DNA of 64,000 nt from Pseudomonadota bacterium (GTDB taxonomy: Bacteria; Pseudomonadota; Gammaproteobacteria; Eutrophobiales; Eutrophobiaceae). The notes under the pieces were generated by a model. That model made no database searches. It saw only the letters and a list, made by a program, of their open reading frames with translations, and had not been told where the DNA came from. The DNA is taken from positions 1 to 64,000 of the forward strand of contig JABFGI010000010.1 in assembly GCA_013112535.1 (NCBI GenBank), in the 5' to 3' direction. Positions 56,514 to 64,000 of the stretch are shown here, in pieces (position 1 is the first letter of the stretch; the number at the start of each line of letters is the position of its first letter). A program made the position numbers and the translations under genes.

Positions 56514-57122
56514 CTTCCCGGCCAGTACTATGATGAGGAGACGGGGCTGCATTACAACTACTTCCGATATTATGATCCGAAGTTAGGCAGATACATTACG
56601 AGCGATCCTATTGGTCTATATGGAGGATTTAATACATATGCGTATGTAAGTGGAAATCCTATAAAATTTATTGATCCATGGGGACTTGCAGAATGGAATC
56701 CAGAATTCTGGCATGGACAAGCTGGTCAAATTAGTTCTGGCACAAATTGTTATGGGTATGCTTTGGATCGGATGGGCTATAATAACCCTGGTGATTCATA
56801 CCTTTTCCCTATTGCTACTTGTGACAAGTTGATTGCAGGAGCAAAAGAAGATGGTTTAATTGAACCTGGTAGTGAGGGAGAGTGTGGAGGTGATTGCCCG
56901 GATGGTTATTATAAAATTCAAATTTATTTAGATGACACCAATCTTTTTGATAGGGACTATCATGTATACAGACAAGATAGTGATGGAAAATGGTCTCATA
57001 AACGAGGAAGAGCCAATTATCCTGAGAGGGCATTATCTTGCCCTATGAAGTTACCTAGAAGTTATGGAAGTAGGGATTATAAAAGTTACTGCGGAACTTT
57101 ATGTGCAAGAGAGAGACAATGA
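56514..57122 (+). pseudogene. Orphan Rhs C-terminal tip 1 with papain-like toxin domain
   Basis: The open frame has no start codon at its beginning. It encodes the end of an Rhs core ([56 protein letters not shown]), then a variable tip. The tip has [10 protein letters not shown] (candidate catalytic Cys) and [20 protein letters not shown] (candidate catalytic His), a pattern I associate with papain-fold toxins. The Rhs shell needed for delivery is missing, so this is probably an inactive or reservoir cassette. The first usable start in frame is TTG 56763. It is joined by ATGA overlap to its immunity candidate. Confidence 0.78.
56517..56558 (+). repeat. Rhs core repeat, forward copy
   Basis: This 42-bp Rhs core segment (encoding [14 protein letters not shown]) occurs again in inverted orientation at 58358-58399 with two mismatches. 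It bounds the toxin island on this side. Confidence 0.85.
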
Positions 57123-57508
57123 AGAAAATATTTCTGGTTCTATTGGGAACGATAGTTACTGCGAGCATTATTACAGCTTTGCATGTTGTACAAGGAATGG
57201 TGCTCGATGATTGGTCTGGTGTGCATCCTTATAACAGAGTTTTCCAGCTTCCATTGGTTGTTGGGATAGGTTTTGCTTTAGGATTAATTATTCTTACTAT
57301 TCTTCGAGTTCTAAAAATGAAGAAAATTTCAAATGGAAATGATTGTTTTAAGTTGGGCTTAATATTAGGAACTGTTGGAATCAGTAGTTTGATACATCCT
57401 TGGATTAAATTTGCTTACACTGATTACGTAACGATATTCGTTATATTCATGCTTTCATTTTATATGGCTTATAGGTTTTCCTTAAAATCATTAAGTCAGG
57501 AAGTTTGA
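57119..57508 (+). CDS. Candidate immunity protein for Rhs tip 1
   Basis: The 129-residue protein has an N-terminal hydrophobic segment and three more predicted membrane helices ([63 protein letters not shown]). The ATG overlaps the tip stop codon (ATGA), the usual arrangement of toxin and immunity. A membrane immunity protein would protect against a toxin acting at or crossing the inner membrane. The family is not recognised. Confidence 0.7.
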   Translation: MKKIFLVLLGTIVTASIITALHVVQGMVLDDWSGVHPYNRVFQLPLVVGIGFALGLIILTILRVLKMKKISNGNDCFKLGLILGTVGISSLIHPWIKFAYTDYVTIFVIFMLSFYMAYRFSLKSLSQEV

Positions 57509-57533
57509 AGAGTTCAGAGTCTTATTAATTAAG

Positions 57534-57556
57534 AAGCCCCGTTAGGGGCTTTATTT
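57534..57556. terminator. Bidirectional terminator in the Rhs island
   Basis: aagcccc-gtta-ggggctt forms a 7-bp stem with T-rich flanks (ttattt on the plus strand). It lies between the plus-strand immunity gene and the minus-strand one and can end both. Confidence 0.85.
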
Positions 57557-57568
57557 ATAAATGTAAAT

Positions 57569-57775
57569 TTAGTCCTTCATAGCTATATAAGGCTCCCATC
57601 CCAAATACTCATGTTTTTTTGTTTGAGCTTCATCCCATGATATAGCTTCGACTGTCCATATTAATTTTGCTTTCGGAGACAAAGAATCCTTAGCTGAAGT
57701 ATTACTTTCTGGAAAAAATTCATACCCGTCTTCCAATTGCCATAATTCATATTTCTCTTTAATTTCATTAGTCAT
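57569..57775 (-). CDS. Candidate immunity protein for Rhs tip 2
   Basis: This is an acidic 68-residue protein, starting 12 bp after the stop of tip 2. Sequence features are YELWQLEDGYEFFPESN, AKLIWTVEAISWDEAQ and KKHEYLGWEPY. I have seen this small family next to Rhs and other toxin genes. Position and size suggest immunity or an accessory role. It is soluble, with no signal peptide. Confidence 0.65.
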   Translation of the reverse strand: MTNEIKEKYELWQLEDGYEFFPESNTSAKDSLSPKAKLIWTVEAISWDEAQTKKHEYLGWEPYIAMKD

Positions 57776-57787
57776 AATACATTTACC

Positions 57788-58411
57788 TTAAGGCACAAAT
57801 GCCTTCCCTTGAATTACTTCTATATCTATTCGTTCACTATTTGTGACTCCATGATTTTGAAAAGTTTTTGATACCCTCGCAAAAGCTCCTCCAGAATTTC
57901 CAGCATTTACTATCCATCTTCGTGCTGCTTCAACAGCGAAGTTAACTTTCTTAAAGAATCTTTTTGGCATTCTTGATACTAAAGCATCTAATTTCATCAA
58001 TCCGTCTGCTACTGTAGGGGGATTGGGAGATTGGCTCCAAGATTCAGAGTCTTCATACGTTCCACTCTGCGCTTGAATACGACCTCTATGTATTTCTGGT
58101 TGATCTCCACTTAAAGCTAAACAGGCAAATAATACATTAGCACCTCTACCAATTGCTGCTGCAATTCTTCCACCCTTGTCAAATATATCATCCCAAGGAA
58201 TCGCCCCTCCATCCCAAGGTATCGATTCAAGCCCTTCAGGATCAAAATAGACTATAGGGTTTCCACCAACATAACCATATGTATTCACACCTGCTCTGAG
58301 TCCAATTGGATCAGATGAGATATACCTACCAAGAGAAGAATCATAATAACGATTCTTGTTGTAATGCAGCCCGGTTTCCTCATCATAGTACTGGCCGGGG
58401 AAACGTATTAT
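57788..58411 (-). pseudogene. Orphan Rhs C-terminal tip 2 with polymorphic toxin domain
   Basis: The minus-strand frame lacks a start at its upstream end. It encodes Rhs core ([53 protein letters not shown]), then a tip of about 145 residues ([48 protein letters not shown]). The tip resembles a polymorphic toxin domain of about 130 residues (possibly type 34), with no catalytic residues I can name. GTG 58288 is the first canonical start and would leave only 18 residues of core. Probably a displaced tip cassette. Confidence 0.75.
58358..58399 (-). repeat. Rhs core repeat, inverted copy
   Basis: This matches 56517-56558 at 40 of 42 bases in inverted orientation. Recombination between the two would invert the segment between them. 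Confidence 0.85.
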
Positions 58412-58430
58412 TTAATCAACTCATAATCTT

Positions 58431-59492
58431 TTAATATTCTTTAACCAGCGAATAAGCAATATAGGATAATACAAGAATGGTTGGTAAGGTAACGCTAATA
58501 AATGAAGGGATACCGTAAACAATGCCTAGATGGCCTGTTACTTGATTGACAAGATGAAATGAAACGCCGATTAATGCGCCGATAAAAACACGTTGCCCTA
58601 AGCCCACCGGACGCGCCTCGCATTTAACAACGCAGATCGCTAACAAGATCATCGCAATGATCGCAAACGGATTTACGATCTTGGACCAGAACGCCTGCAC
58701 ATAAAGTTTACTACTTTGATTATTCGCTTTTAGATAGTTTATGTAATTGATCAGGCCGTGTATCGACAGATAACGTGGTTTAATTGTTACCATCTCTATT
58801 ACTTCCGGGTTTAATAACGCTTCCCACTCTGCTGTTTCATAATGATTCGATGTCACCTGCTGTTCCGATATTTCTGTTTTCATGATGTCGTGCAGAATCC
58901 ATCTGTCCTGATCATATTCGGCATGCTTTGCTCGAATACTTGATATTAATTGATGATCTTCATCGAAGTCATAAATATAAATTTCTTCAACTCTATCGCC
59001 CGGTAATATCTTTCTTATATTGATATAACTGTCACCGTCACGTGACCAGAAACCATTCTTTGTTTTTAACGCTATTTGTTTGGTTAAGGCAACCGATCGC
59101 TTTTGTTGCGCTGCCTGTTCACTTATAGGTGCGATGACTTCACCGATTAGCATGCTTATAACAACAAATATCAAGCCTGTTTTGATTAACGAGACTGCGA
59201 GTTGAATTCGGGAAACACCCGATGTTCTGATGACAGCCAGTTCGCTGGAATTCGCCAACATACCCAACGCCGCCATACTGCCAATAACCGTCGCTATGGG
59301 GAAAAGCTCGTAACTTAATCTTGGAATGGTTAGCAAAACATATTGTATCGCTTCCAATACGCCGTAATTGCCCTGACCTGTATCATCAAGTTGATCAACT
59401 AATGAGAAAAAAGAAAAAATAGCCACTAATGAAAATAAGGCTAATAAACTAATGAGCAATATATTCTTGCCGATGTAACGATCAAGTATCAT
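58431..59492 (-). CDS. lptG: LPS export permease LptG
   Basis: LptG pairs with LptF and LptB to extract lipopolysaccharide from the inner membrane. The 353 residues comprise an N-terminal TM set (LDRYIGKNILLISLLALFSLVAI), the family motif ELFPIATVIGSMAALGMLANSSELAVIRTSG, a periplasmic jellyroll domain (about 135-250) and three C-terminal TMs (FHLVNQVTGHLGIVYG). It follows lptF by four bases. The Rhs island abuts its 3' end. Confidence 0.95.
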   Translation of the reverse strand: MILDRYIGKNILLISLLALFSLVAIFSFFSLVDQLDDTGQGNYGVLEAIQYVLLTIPRLSYELFPIATVIGSMAALGMLANSSELAVIRTSGVSRIQLAVSLIKTGLIFVVISMLIGEVIAPISEQAAQQKRSVALTKQIALKTKNGFWSRDGDSYINIRKILPGDRVEEIYIYDFDEDHQLISSIRAKHAEYDQDRWILHDIMKTEISEQQVTSNHYETAEWEALLNPEVIEMVTIKPRYLSIHGLINYINYLKANNQSSKLYVQAFWSKIVNPFAIIAMILLAICVVKCEARPVGLGQRVFIGALIGVSFHLVNQVTGHLGIVYGIPSFISVTLPTILVLSYIAYSLVKEY

Positions 59493-59496
59493 TTAT

Positions 59497-60612
59497 TCAG
59501 TCCTGTGATCCATCAGCGGGTATCAACTGGTGATCATCATCATTATTTATCATTTGACGAATCTGCGGCATATAAAAAAGCAGCAATAATATGCCAATTA
59601 AAATTATGTGTACCCACCACAAACCTATGAAACCCGGAATGACATCGCGTTTTAATAATGTCTGGGCGATGCCGAGTAAATTACTGTAAATGAGATAAAT
59701 TGATATACCGATGATAAAAGGGACATAGCGGCGTTCATTGGCATGCGACTGCATTAAAAGTATCGCGAGTATTGATAACAATAAACATGACAGTATTAAT
59801 GAAATCCGCCATTGAAATTCGGCCAGATGTGCCTTGTTATCTGAAACCATTATTTCAAAAGTAGGTAATGACGATATTTTTCCTCCTGATGTATTAGTCG
59901 AAGCACCTTCTATCTGAATTGCATAATTATCATATTCAGTAATTTGGTAATCCAGTAAACCAGGTTCGCCGACATAGCGACGCCCTTCATTAAAAACAAC
60001 ATATTTATTGCCCGACTTGGGATCAATCTTGAAATGAGCACTATCTGACGTTAGTACACCCAGTTTTCCTTCTTGCCTGACTTGCAAAAACACTTCTTCC
60101 ATTGAGCCTTTTTCCGGCGAAGGATTTTGTACGTAAACCACACGATCACCCTGGCTGAATTCCTTAAATTGTCCGGCTTTAATTCCGGAAATATCGGATT
60201 CCTGTTTTGCCCTTTCTTTCAGTTCATGAATATGCCGTTCTGCCCAGGGGGCGAAATACAATGTAATAACGGAAACAAGTAGACAAAAAACCAGCGCAAA
60301 ACGAGTGACTACTTTTATTTGGAATACAGTGCTGATACCCGATGCAGATAATATGACCAATTCTCTGTCGCTGGCCATACGGGAAAATGCAAGTAACATG
60401 GCTATCAAAATTGAAACCGGCAGGATTTTTGGCAAGGTCGCCAACATTTTATAACCCAGCATCAGAAACACCATATCGGCTGGCAAGTGACCCTCTGCCG
60501 CATCTGCCAGAAACCCTACAAATTTATTACTGGCAAAGACCAGAATAAGCAAACTGAGTATCCAAATCAGTTTTTGTAATAACTCTCTGTAGATGTAGCG
60601 CTGAATAATCAA
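59497..60612 (-). CDS. lptF: LPS export permease LptF
   Basis: LptF is the partner permease of LptG. The 371 residues comprise an N-terminal IIQRYIYRELLQKLIWILSLL, the family motif LPVSILIAMLLAFSRMASDRELVILSASG, a periplasmic jellyroll (about 125-260), then three TMs. A His-rich cytosolic loop is absent. It is divergent from pepA across 214 bp, the standard arrangement in gammaproteobacteria. Confidence 0.95.
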   Translation of the reverse strand: MIIQRYIYRELLQKLIWILSLLILVFASNKFVGFLADAAEGHLPADMVFLMLGYKMLATLPKILPVSILIAMLLAFSRMASDRELVILSASGISTVFQIKVVTRFALVFCLLVSVITLYFAPWAERHIHELKERAKQESDISGIKAGQFKEFSQGDRVVYVQNPSPEKGSMEEVFLQVRQEGKLGVLTSDSAHFKIDPKSGNKYVVFNEGRRYVGEPGLLDYQITEYDNYAIQIEGASTNTSGGKISSLPTFEIMVSDNKAHLAEFQWRISLILSCLLLSILAILLMQSHANERRYVPFIIGISIYLIYSNLLGIAQTLLKRDVIPGFIGLWWVHIILIGILLLLFYMPQIRQMINNDDDHQLIPADGSQD

Positions 60613-60826
60613 AATTCTAACCTTTTATTGAAATACGGCTTTGCTTAGTCGAAGATAAATGAATAAACTTGTCAAAAAGCACGGGTTTTGTCATTTTTCT
60701 CTGTTTTTAGCAAAAATCGATGCGATTATGACACGCTTACAACGTTAGCGCAGAATATTATCGTGCACTTTTAGTTCAATAAAATAACAAATATTTACTT
60801 AGCGAGTCAGCTATTCTGGAGCAGTG

Positions 60827-62317
60827 ATGGATTTCAATATTAAAAGCGGCAACCCTGAAAAACAACGAACAGCCTGTGTCATCGTGGCTGTTTTCGAATC
60901 TAGACGTCTTTCTCCTGCCGCTAAAGCAATCGATGACGTTAGTGACAAACACCTGTCAAACCTGATTCGTCGTGGCGATATGGAGGGCAATAAGGGGCAA
61001 TACTTATTACTGCATAATGTTCCCGGCATGATCGCAGACAGGGTTCTATTGATTGGTTGTGGTAAAGAAAGAGAAATAGATGATCTCACTTATCGCAAAA
61101 TTATTGCTAATAGTATTCGCGCCCTAAACACGACTGGCTCACTCGAATGTGTCAACTACCTGACTGAATTGAGCATTAAAGGACGCGATCACTCCTGGAA
61201 AATCAGGCAGGCAGTGCAAATTGCAGAACATAGTCTTTACCAGTTTGATGAACTGAAAAGCAAGAAAAAGAAAGATCGTCGCCCATTGCGCAAAATTACG
61301 TTTACTGTCCCGACACGCAAGGAATTACCACAAGGCGAAGCAGCTATGAATGAAGGGCGTGCTATAGCCAATGGCATAAAACTGACACGTGATTTAGCTA
61401 ATCGACCATCTAATATTTGTACGCCAGCTTATCTGGCAAAACAGGCACAGGATTTAGCGAAAAAAAATCGTTCGCTAACGGTCACTGTATTAGAAGAAGC
61501 CGATATGAAAAAACTTGGTATGGGTTCCTTGTTATCTGTTTCGCAAGGTTCAGTTGAACCGGCAAAATTGATTACATTGGAGTACAAAGGCTCTAAAAAA
61601 TCGCAAAAACCCATTGTACTGGTTGGTAAGGGCGTCACATTTGATACCGGCGGTATTTCACTTAAACCGGGACAGGCAATGGATGAAATGAAATACGATA
61701 TGTGTGGTGCCGCTTCTGTTTTTGGCACCATTGCTGCTGTTGTTGAATTGGGTTTACCTGTTAATGTCGTTGGTGTGATTCCAGCTGTTGAAAATATGCC
61801 GAGTGGCACAGCAACCAATCCGGGTGATATTTTTACCAGTATGTCCGGTAAAACGATTGAAGTATTAAACACCGATGCTGAAGGTCGTTTAATCCTTTGT
61901 GATGCGATAACTTATAGTGAGCGTTTCAACCCTGAAGTTGTTATCGATATAGCAACGTTAACCGGCGCCTGCGTTATTGCTTTGGGTAAACATGCCACTG
62001 GTTTATTAAGTAATCATAACCCCTTAGCCAGAGATTTATTAAGTGCAGGTGAAGAGTCCGGTGATCGTGCATGGCAATTACCCTTATGGGATGAATATCA
62101 GGAACAGCTCAATAGTCCTTTTGCGGATATGGCAAACATTGGTGGTCGTGAAGCCGGTACGGTTACCGCTGCCTGTTTCTTATCGCGCTTTGCTGAAAAG
62201 TATCATTGGGCGCATCTTGATATTGCAGGCACAGCCTGGATATCCGGTGCTAACAAAGGGGCTACCGGACGACCTGTTTCATTATTGATGCAGTATATTT
62301 TTAATCAAACAAAGTAA
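60827..62317 (+). CDS. pepA: Leucyl aminopeptidase PepA
   Basis: PepA is a hexameric M17 aminopeptidase with two metals, also a DNA-binding protein in Xer recombination and carAB control in E. coli. It has 496 residues from the ATG at 60827. GTG 60824 lies one codon earlier, but GGAG at 60818-60821 is better spaced for the ATG. The N-terminal domain is at about 1-165. The C-terminal catalytic domain has [28 protein letters not shown] and the signature [10 protein letters not shown] with catalytic Lys, Asp and Arg. It is the first gene of pepA-holC-x-valS. Confidence 0.96.
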   Translation: MDFNIKSGNPEKQRTACVIVAVFESRRLSPAAKAIDDVSDKHLSNLIRRGDMEGNKGQYLLLHNVPGMIADRVLLIGCGKEREIDDLTYRKIIANSIRALNTTGSLECVNYLTELSIKGRDHSWKIRQAVQIAEHSLYQFDELKSKKKKDRRPLRKITFTVPTRKELPQGEAAMNEGRAIANGIKLTRDLANRPSNICTPAYLAKQAQDLAKKNRSLTVTVLEEADMKKLGMGSLLSVSQGSVEPAKLITLEYKGSKKSQKPIVLVGKGVTFDTGGISLKPGQAMDEMKYDMCGAASVFGTIAAVVELGLPVNVVGVIPAVENMPSGTATNPGDIFTSMSGKTIEVLNTDAEGRLILCDAITYSERFNPEVVIDIATLTGACVIALGKHATGLLSNHNPLARDLLSAGEESGDRAWQLPLWDEYQEQLNSPFADMANIGGREAGTVTAACFLSRFAEKYHWAHLDIAGTAWISGANKGATGRPVSLLMQYIFNQTK

Positions 62318-62335
62318 TTTCGGAACATCTCACTC

Positions 62336-62776
62336 ATGTCACGCGTTGACTTTTATATCTTGCCTGAAGGTGCCGGCACAGACCGATTCGCATGTTCGAT
62401 TGCAAAAAAAGCATGGTTAGCAGGCAATCGCGTACACATACATACTCAATCAGAAGATAATGCAAAAAATATAGATGATTTATTATGGACATTCAGGGAT
62501 ATCAGCTTCATACCTCACGAGTTATATGATGGAACCGTAGATGAAGAGACACCGGTTACGATAGGTTTTGGAAATAGTTTTCCTGAACAATCACAAGTTA
62601 TTATTAATCTTGATAATGACATTCCTGACTTTGCATCAAGCTTTGATCGTATTGTTGAAATTGTTGGCGGTGATGAAACCAATAAAGAGTTTGCCAGACG
62701 GCGTTACAAACAATACAAAAGCGGTGACTACGAAACACATGATCATAAAATAGATAACCTGCAAGATCATGGCTGA
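62336..62776 (+). CDS. holC: DNA polymerase III chi subunit HolC
   Basis: HolC (chi) links the clamp loader to single-stranded DNA-binding protein. The 146 residues have the chi fold: RVDFYILPEGAGTDRFACSIAKKAWLAGNRVHIHTQ, IDDLLWTFRDISFIPHE and FDRIVEIVGGDE. The tail (YKQYKSGDYETHDHKIDN) is longer than usual. It is 18 bp after pepA and overlaps the next gene by 8 bp. Confidence 0.94.
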   Translation: MSRVDFYILPEGAGTDRFACSIAKKAWLAGNRVHIHTQSEDNAKNIDDLLWTFRDISFIPHELYDGTVDEETPVTIGFGNSFPEQSQVIINLDNDIPDFASSFDRIVEIVGGDETNKEFARRRYKQYKSGDYETHDHKIDNLQDHG

Positions 62777-63170
62777 CATACCAGAAAAACCTGATGATTC
62801 ATTGCCTGAACTGGATGATGGTAACCTGATCAAGCAAATTGATGAACTGGAAGCCTTGCTCGCTGAAAAAAAAGCTGAAGCACAAGCGCAAGAAACTGTA
62901 TTGCCACGACTCAATGTAGGTACTGATGGTATCCCTGTTTTAGTCGAAGCGGTTACCGAAGAAGGATTAAACATTGATAACGAATCATTACCGAACACAA
63001 AAGAGAATGACGACCAATTGGTTAATGACATTATTGATAAAATAGATAAAGAAATTACTGAAGATTTAGATGAATTAATTCTTATGTTGAAAGACAGCAT
63101 TATTGAAGAAGTTAAAACAAGACTTTTAAAAGAACTAAAACTTAATAAAGACAATTTAAACAAAAAATAA
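62769..63170 (+). CDS. Small acidic hypothetical protein between holC and valS
   Basis: The 133-residue, highly charged, probably coiled-coil protein (DDGNLIKQIDELEALLAEKKAEAQAQ; IDKIDKEITEDLDELILMLKDSI) has no domain I can name. A middle segment LPRLNVGTDGIPVLVEAV might be a short conserved linear motif. It overlaps holC by 8 bp and lies 21 bp before valS, a place where many gammaproteobacteria have a similar small protein. A replication link is only suggested by position. Confidence 0.75.
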   Translation: MADIPEKPDDSLPELDDGNLIKQIDELEALLAEKKAEAQAQETVLPRLNVGTDGIPVLVEAVTEEGLNIDNESLPNTKENDDQLVNDIIDKIDKEITEDLDELILMLKDSIIEEVKTRLLKELKLNKDNLNKK

Positions 63171-63191
63171 TTAAAGAAGATTTCGCTACAC

Positions 63192-64000
63192 ATGGAAAAA
63201 ACTTACAAGCCCGAATCAATAGAAAAGAGTTGCTACGATAATTGGGAAAAAAATAATTACTTTGCACCGAAAGGCGAAGGCGAACCCTATTGCATCATGC
63301 TACCTCCACCAAACGTCACAGGTAGTTTGCATATGGGTCATGCATTCCAGCAAACCTTAATGGATGTGTTAACACGTTACCGCCGGATGAATAATCATGA
63401 CACCTTATGGCAATGTGGTACTGACCATGCCGGTATCGCAACACAGATGGTTGTTGAACGTCAATTACAACAAAAAGATGGTTCGACAAGACATGATCTT
63501 GGTCGGGATAAATTTATTGATGCCGTTTGGGACTGGAAAGAACATTCCGGCAATACCATCACACGCCAATCACGCCGACTCGGCACGTCAATGGACTGGA
63601 GCCGCGAACGTTTCACCATGGATGACGGCTTATCTGAAGCTGTTAAGCAGGTTTTTGTTCAGCTATACGATGAAGGACTTATTTATCGTGGCAAACGTCT
63701 GGTTAACTGGGACCCTGTTTTACACACGGCAATTTCTGATCTTGAAGTTATCTCTGAAGAAGAGAATGGTCATCTCTGGCATATGCGTTATCCATTAAAA
63801 GAACCGATTGATGGACTGGAATATATTGTTGTTGCAACAACACGTCCTGAAACGATGCTGGGTGATGCTGCTGTCGCTGTACATCCTGATGATGAGCGTT
63901 ATAAAAACCTGATTGGCAAAGAAGTCTTGCTGCCTTTAACTGATCGAAGCCTGCCCGTCATTGCCGATGATTATGTTGATCCTGAATTTGGAACGGGTTG
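63192..64000 (+). CDS. valS: Valyl-tRNA synthetase ValS, N-terminal part (runs off the window)
   Basis: This class Ia synthetase charges tRNA-Val. 269 codons are in the window, starting METYKPESI-like (ATG 63192). The HIGH-type motif is [17 protein letters not shown], followed by [19 protein letters not shown] and the editing (CP1) domain beginning near [17 protein letters not shown], which contains the conserved threonines of the editing site. It is the last gene of the pepA-holC cluster, as in E. coli. Confidence 0.96.
   Translation, partial: MEKTYKPESIEKSCYDNWEKNNYFAPKGEGEPYCIMLPPPNVTGSLHMGHAFQQTLMDVLTRYRRMNNHDTLWQCGTDHAGIATQMVVERQLQQKDGSTRHDLGRDKFIDAVWDWKEHSGNTITRQSRRLGTSMDWSRERFTMDDGLSEAVKQVFVQLYDEGLIYRGKRLVNWDPVLHTAISDLEVISEEENGHLWHMRYPLKEPIDGLEYIVVATTRPETMLGDAAVAVHPDDERYKNLIGKEVLLPLTDRSLPVIADDYVDPEFGTG

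Overview
The window is chromosomal DNA of an AT-rich gammaproteobacterium. The gene orders are classical for that class: rsmI/lpoA-yraN-diaA-dolP, ibaG-murA-hisGDC, petABC-sspAB, queA-tgt-yajC-secDF, pcnB-folK-dNK-panBCD, and lptFG next to pepA-holC-valS. A complete cytochrome bc1 complex, a RegB/RegA-type redox two-component system, a short-form HisG and a small c-type cytochrome point to a respiring, free-living bacterium. I cannot place it to order with confidence. Almost everything is housekeeping. The accessory parts are small insertions inside conserved neighbourhoods.

Layout. 1-700: the 5' end of an IS1182-like transposase and an unknown secreted protein behind rsmI. 0.7-5.1 kb: envelope and ribosome genes. 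5.1-8.7 kb: macrodomain protein, a DUF255 thioredoxin-fold protein with an extra DsbD-like domain, and a spermidine-synthase-like methyltransferase. 8.8-13.3 kb: rapA and a FimX-like degenerate REC-GGDEF-EAL protein. 13.5-23.3 kb, mostly minus strand: sspB-sspA-petCBA, degS-like protease (plus), hisC-hisD-hisG-murA-ibaG. 23.4-30.4 kb: mlaC, an MMPL/RND exporter, gloA, purN, pdxB, secF. 30.4-36.9 kb: secD, yajC, then a two-gene insertion (a DUF692/MNIO-type metalloenzyme and its probable partner), tgt, queA. 37-38.9 kb: tRNA-Leu(CAA), a zeta-type kinase with a 53-residue neighbour, and a CinA-like protein. 39-42.2 kb: cytochrome c, RegB/RegA-like pair, tandem-REC protein. 42.3-46.9 kb: one tight operon for pantothenate, folate, dNTP salvage and poly(A) polymerase.

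47-53.6 kb holds an unusual minus-strand gene set: an FN3-like membrane protein, a Na+/solute symporter, a 40-residue transmembrane microprotein overlapping both neighbours, an aspartate-carbamoyltransferase-like enzyme, an asparagine-synthetase-like amidotransferase and an N-carbamoyl-type M20 hydrolase. It reads as an undescribed uptake and carbamoyl/amide metabolism pathway. 53.6-55.8 kb has a methyltransferase with a damaged or non-standard start, a CbiM/COG3235-like membrane protein and an RDD protein.

55.8-58.4 kb is a defence/competition island between the RDD gene and lptG: a higBA-type toxin-antitoxin pair with a palindromic operator, then two convergent orphan Rhs C-terminal tips, each followed by a candidate immunity gene, bounded by an inverted 42-bp Rhs core repeat. 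58.4-64 kb returns to core genes: lptG, lptF, pepA, holC, a small acidic protein and the start of valS.

Three long imperfect palindromes (about 24.33-24.52, 29.22-29.44 and 50.32-50.46 kb) each begin exactly at the stop codon of a minus-strand gene and share internal motifs. They look like one family of palindromic mobile or RNA-processing elements. One of them supplies the start codon and ribosome binding site of pdxB.
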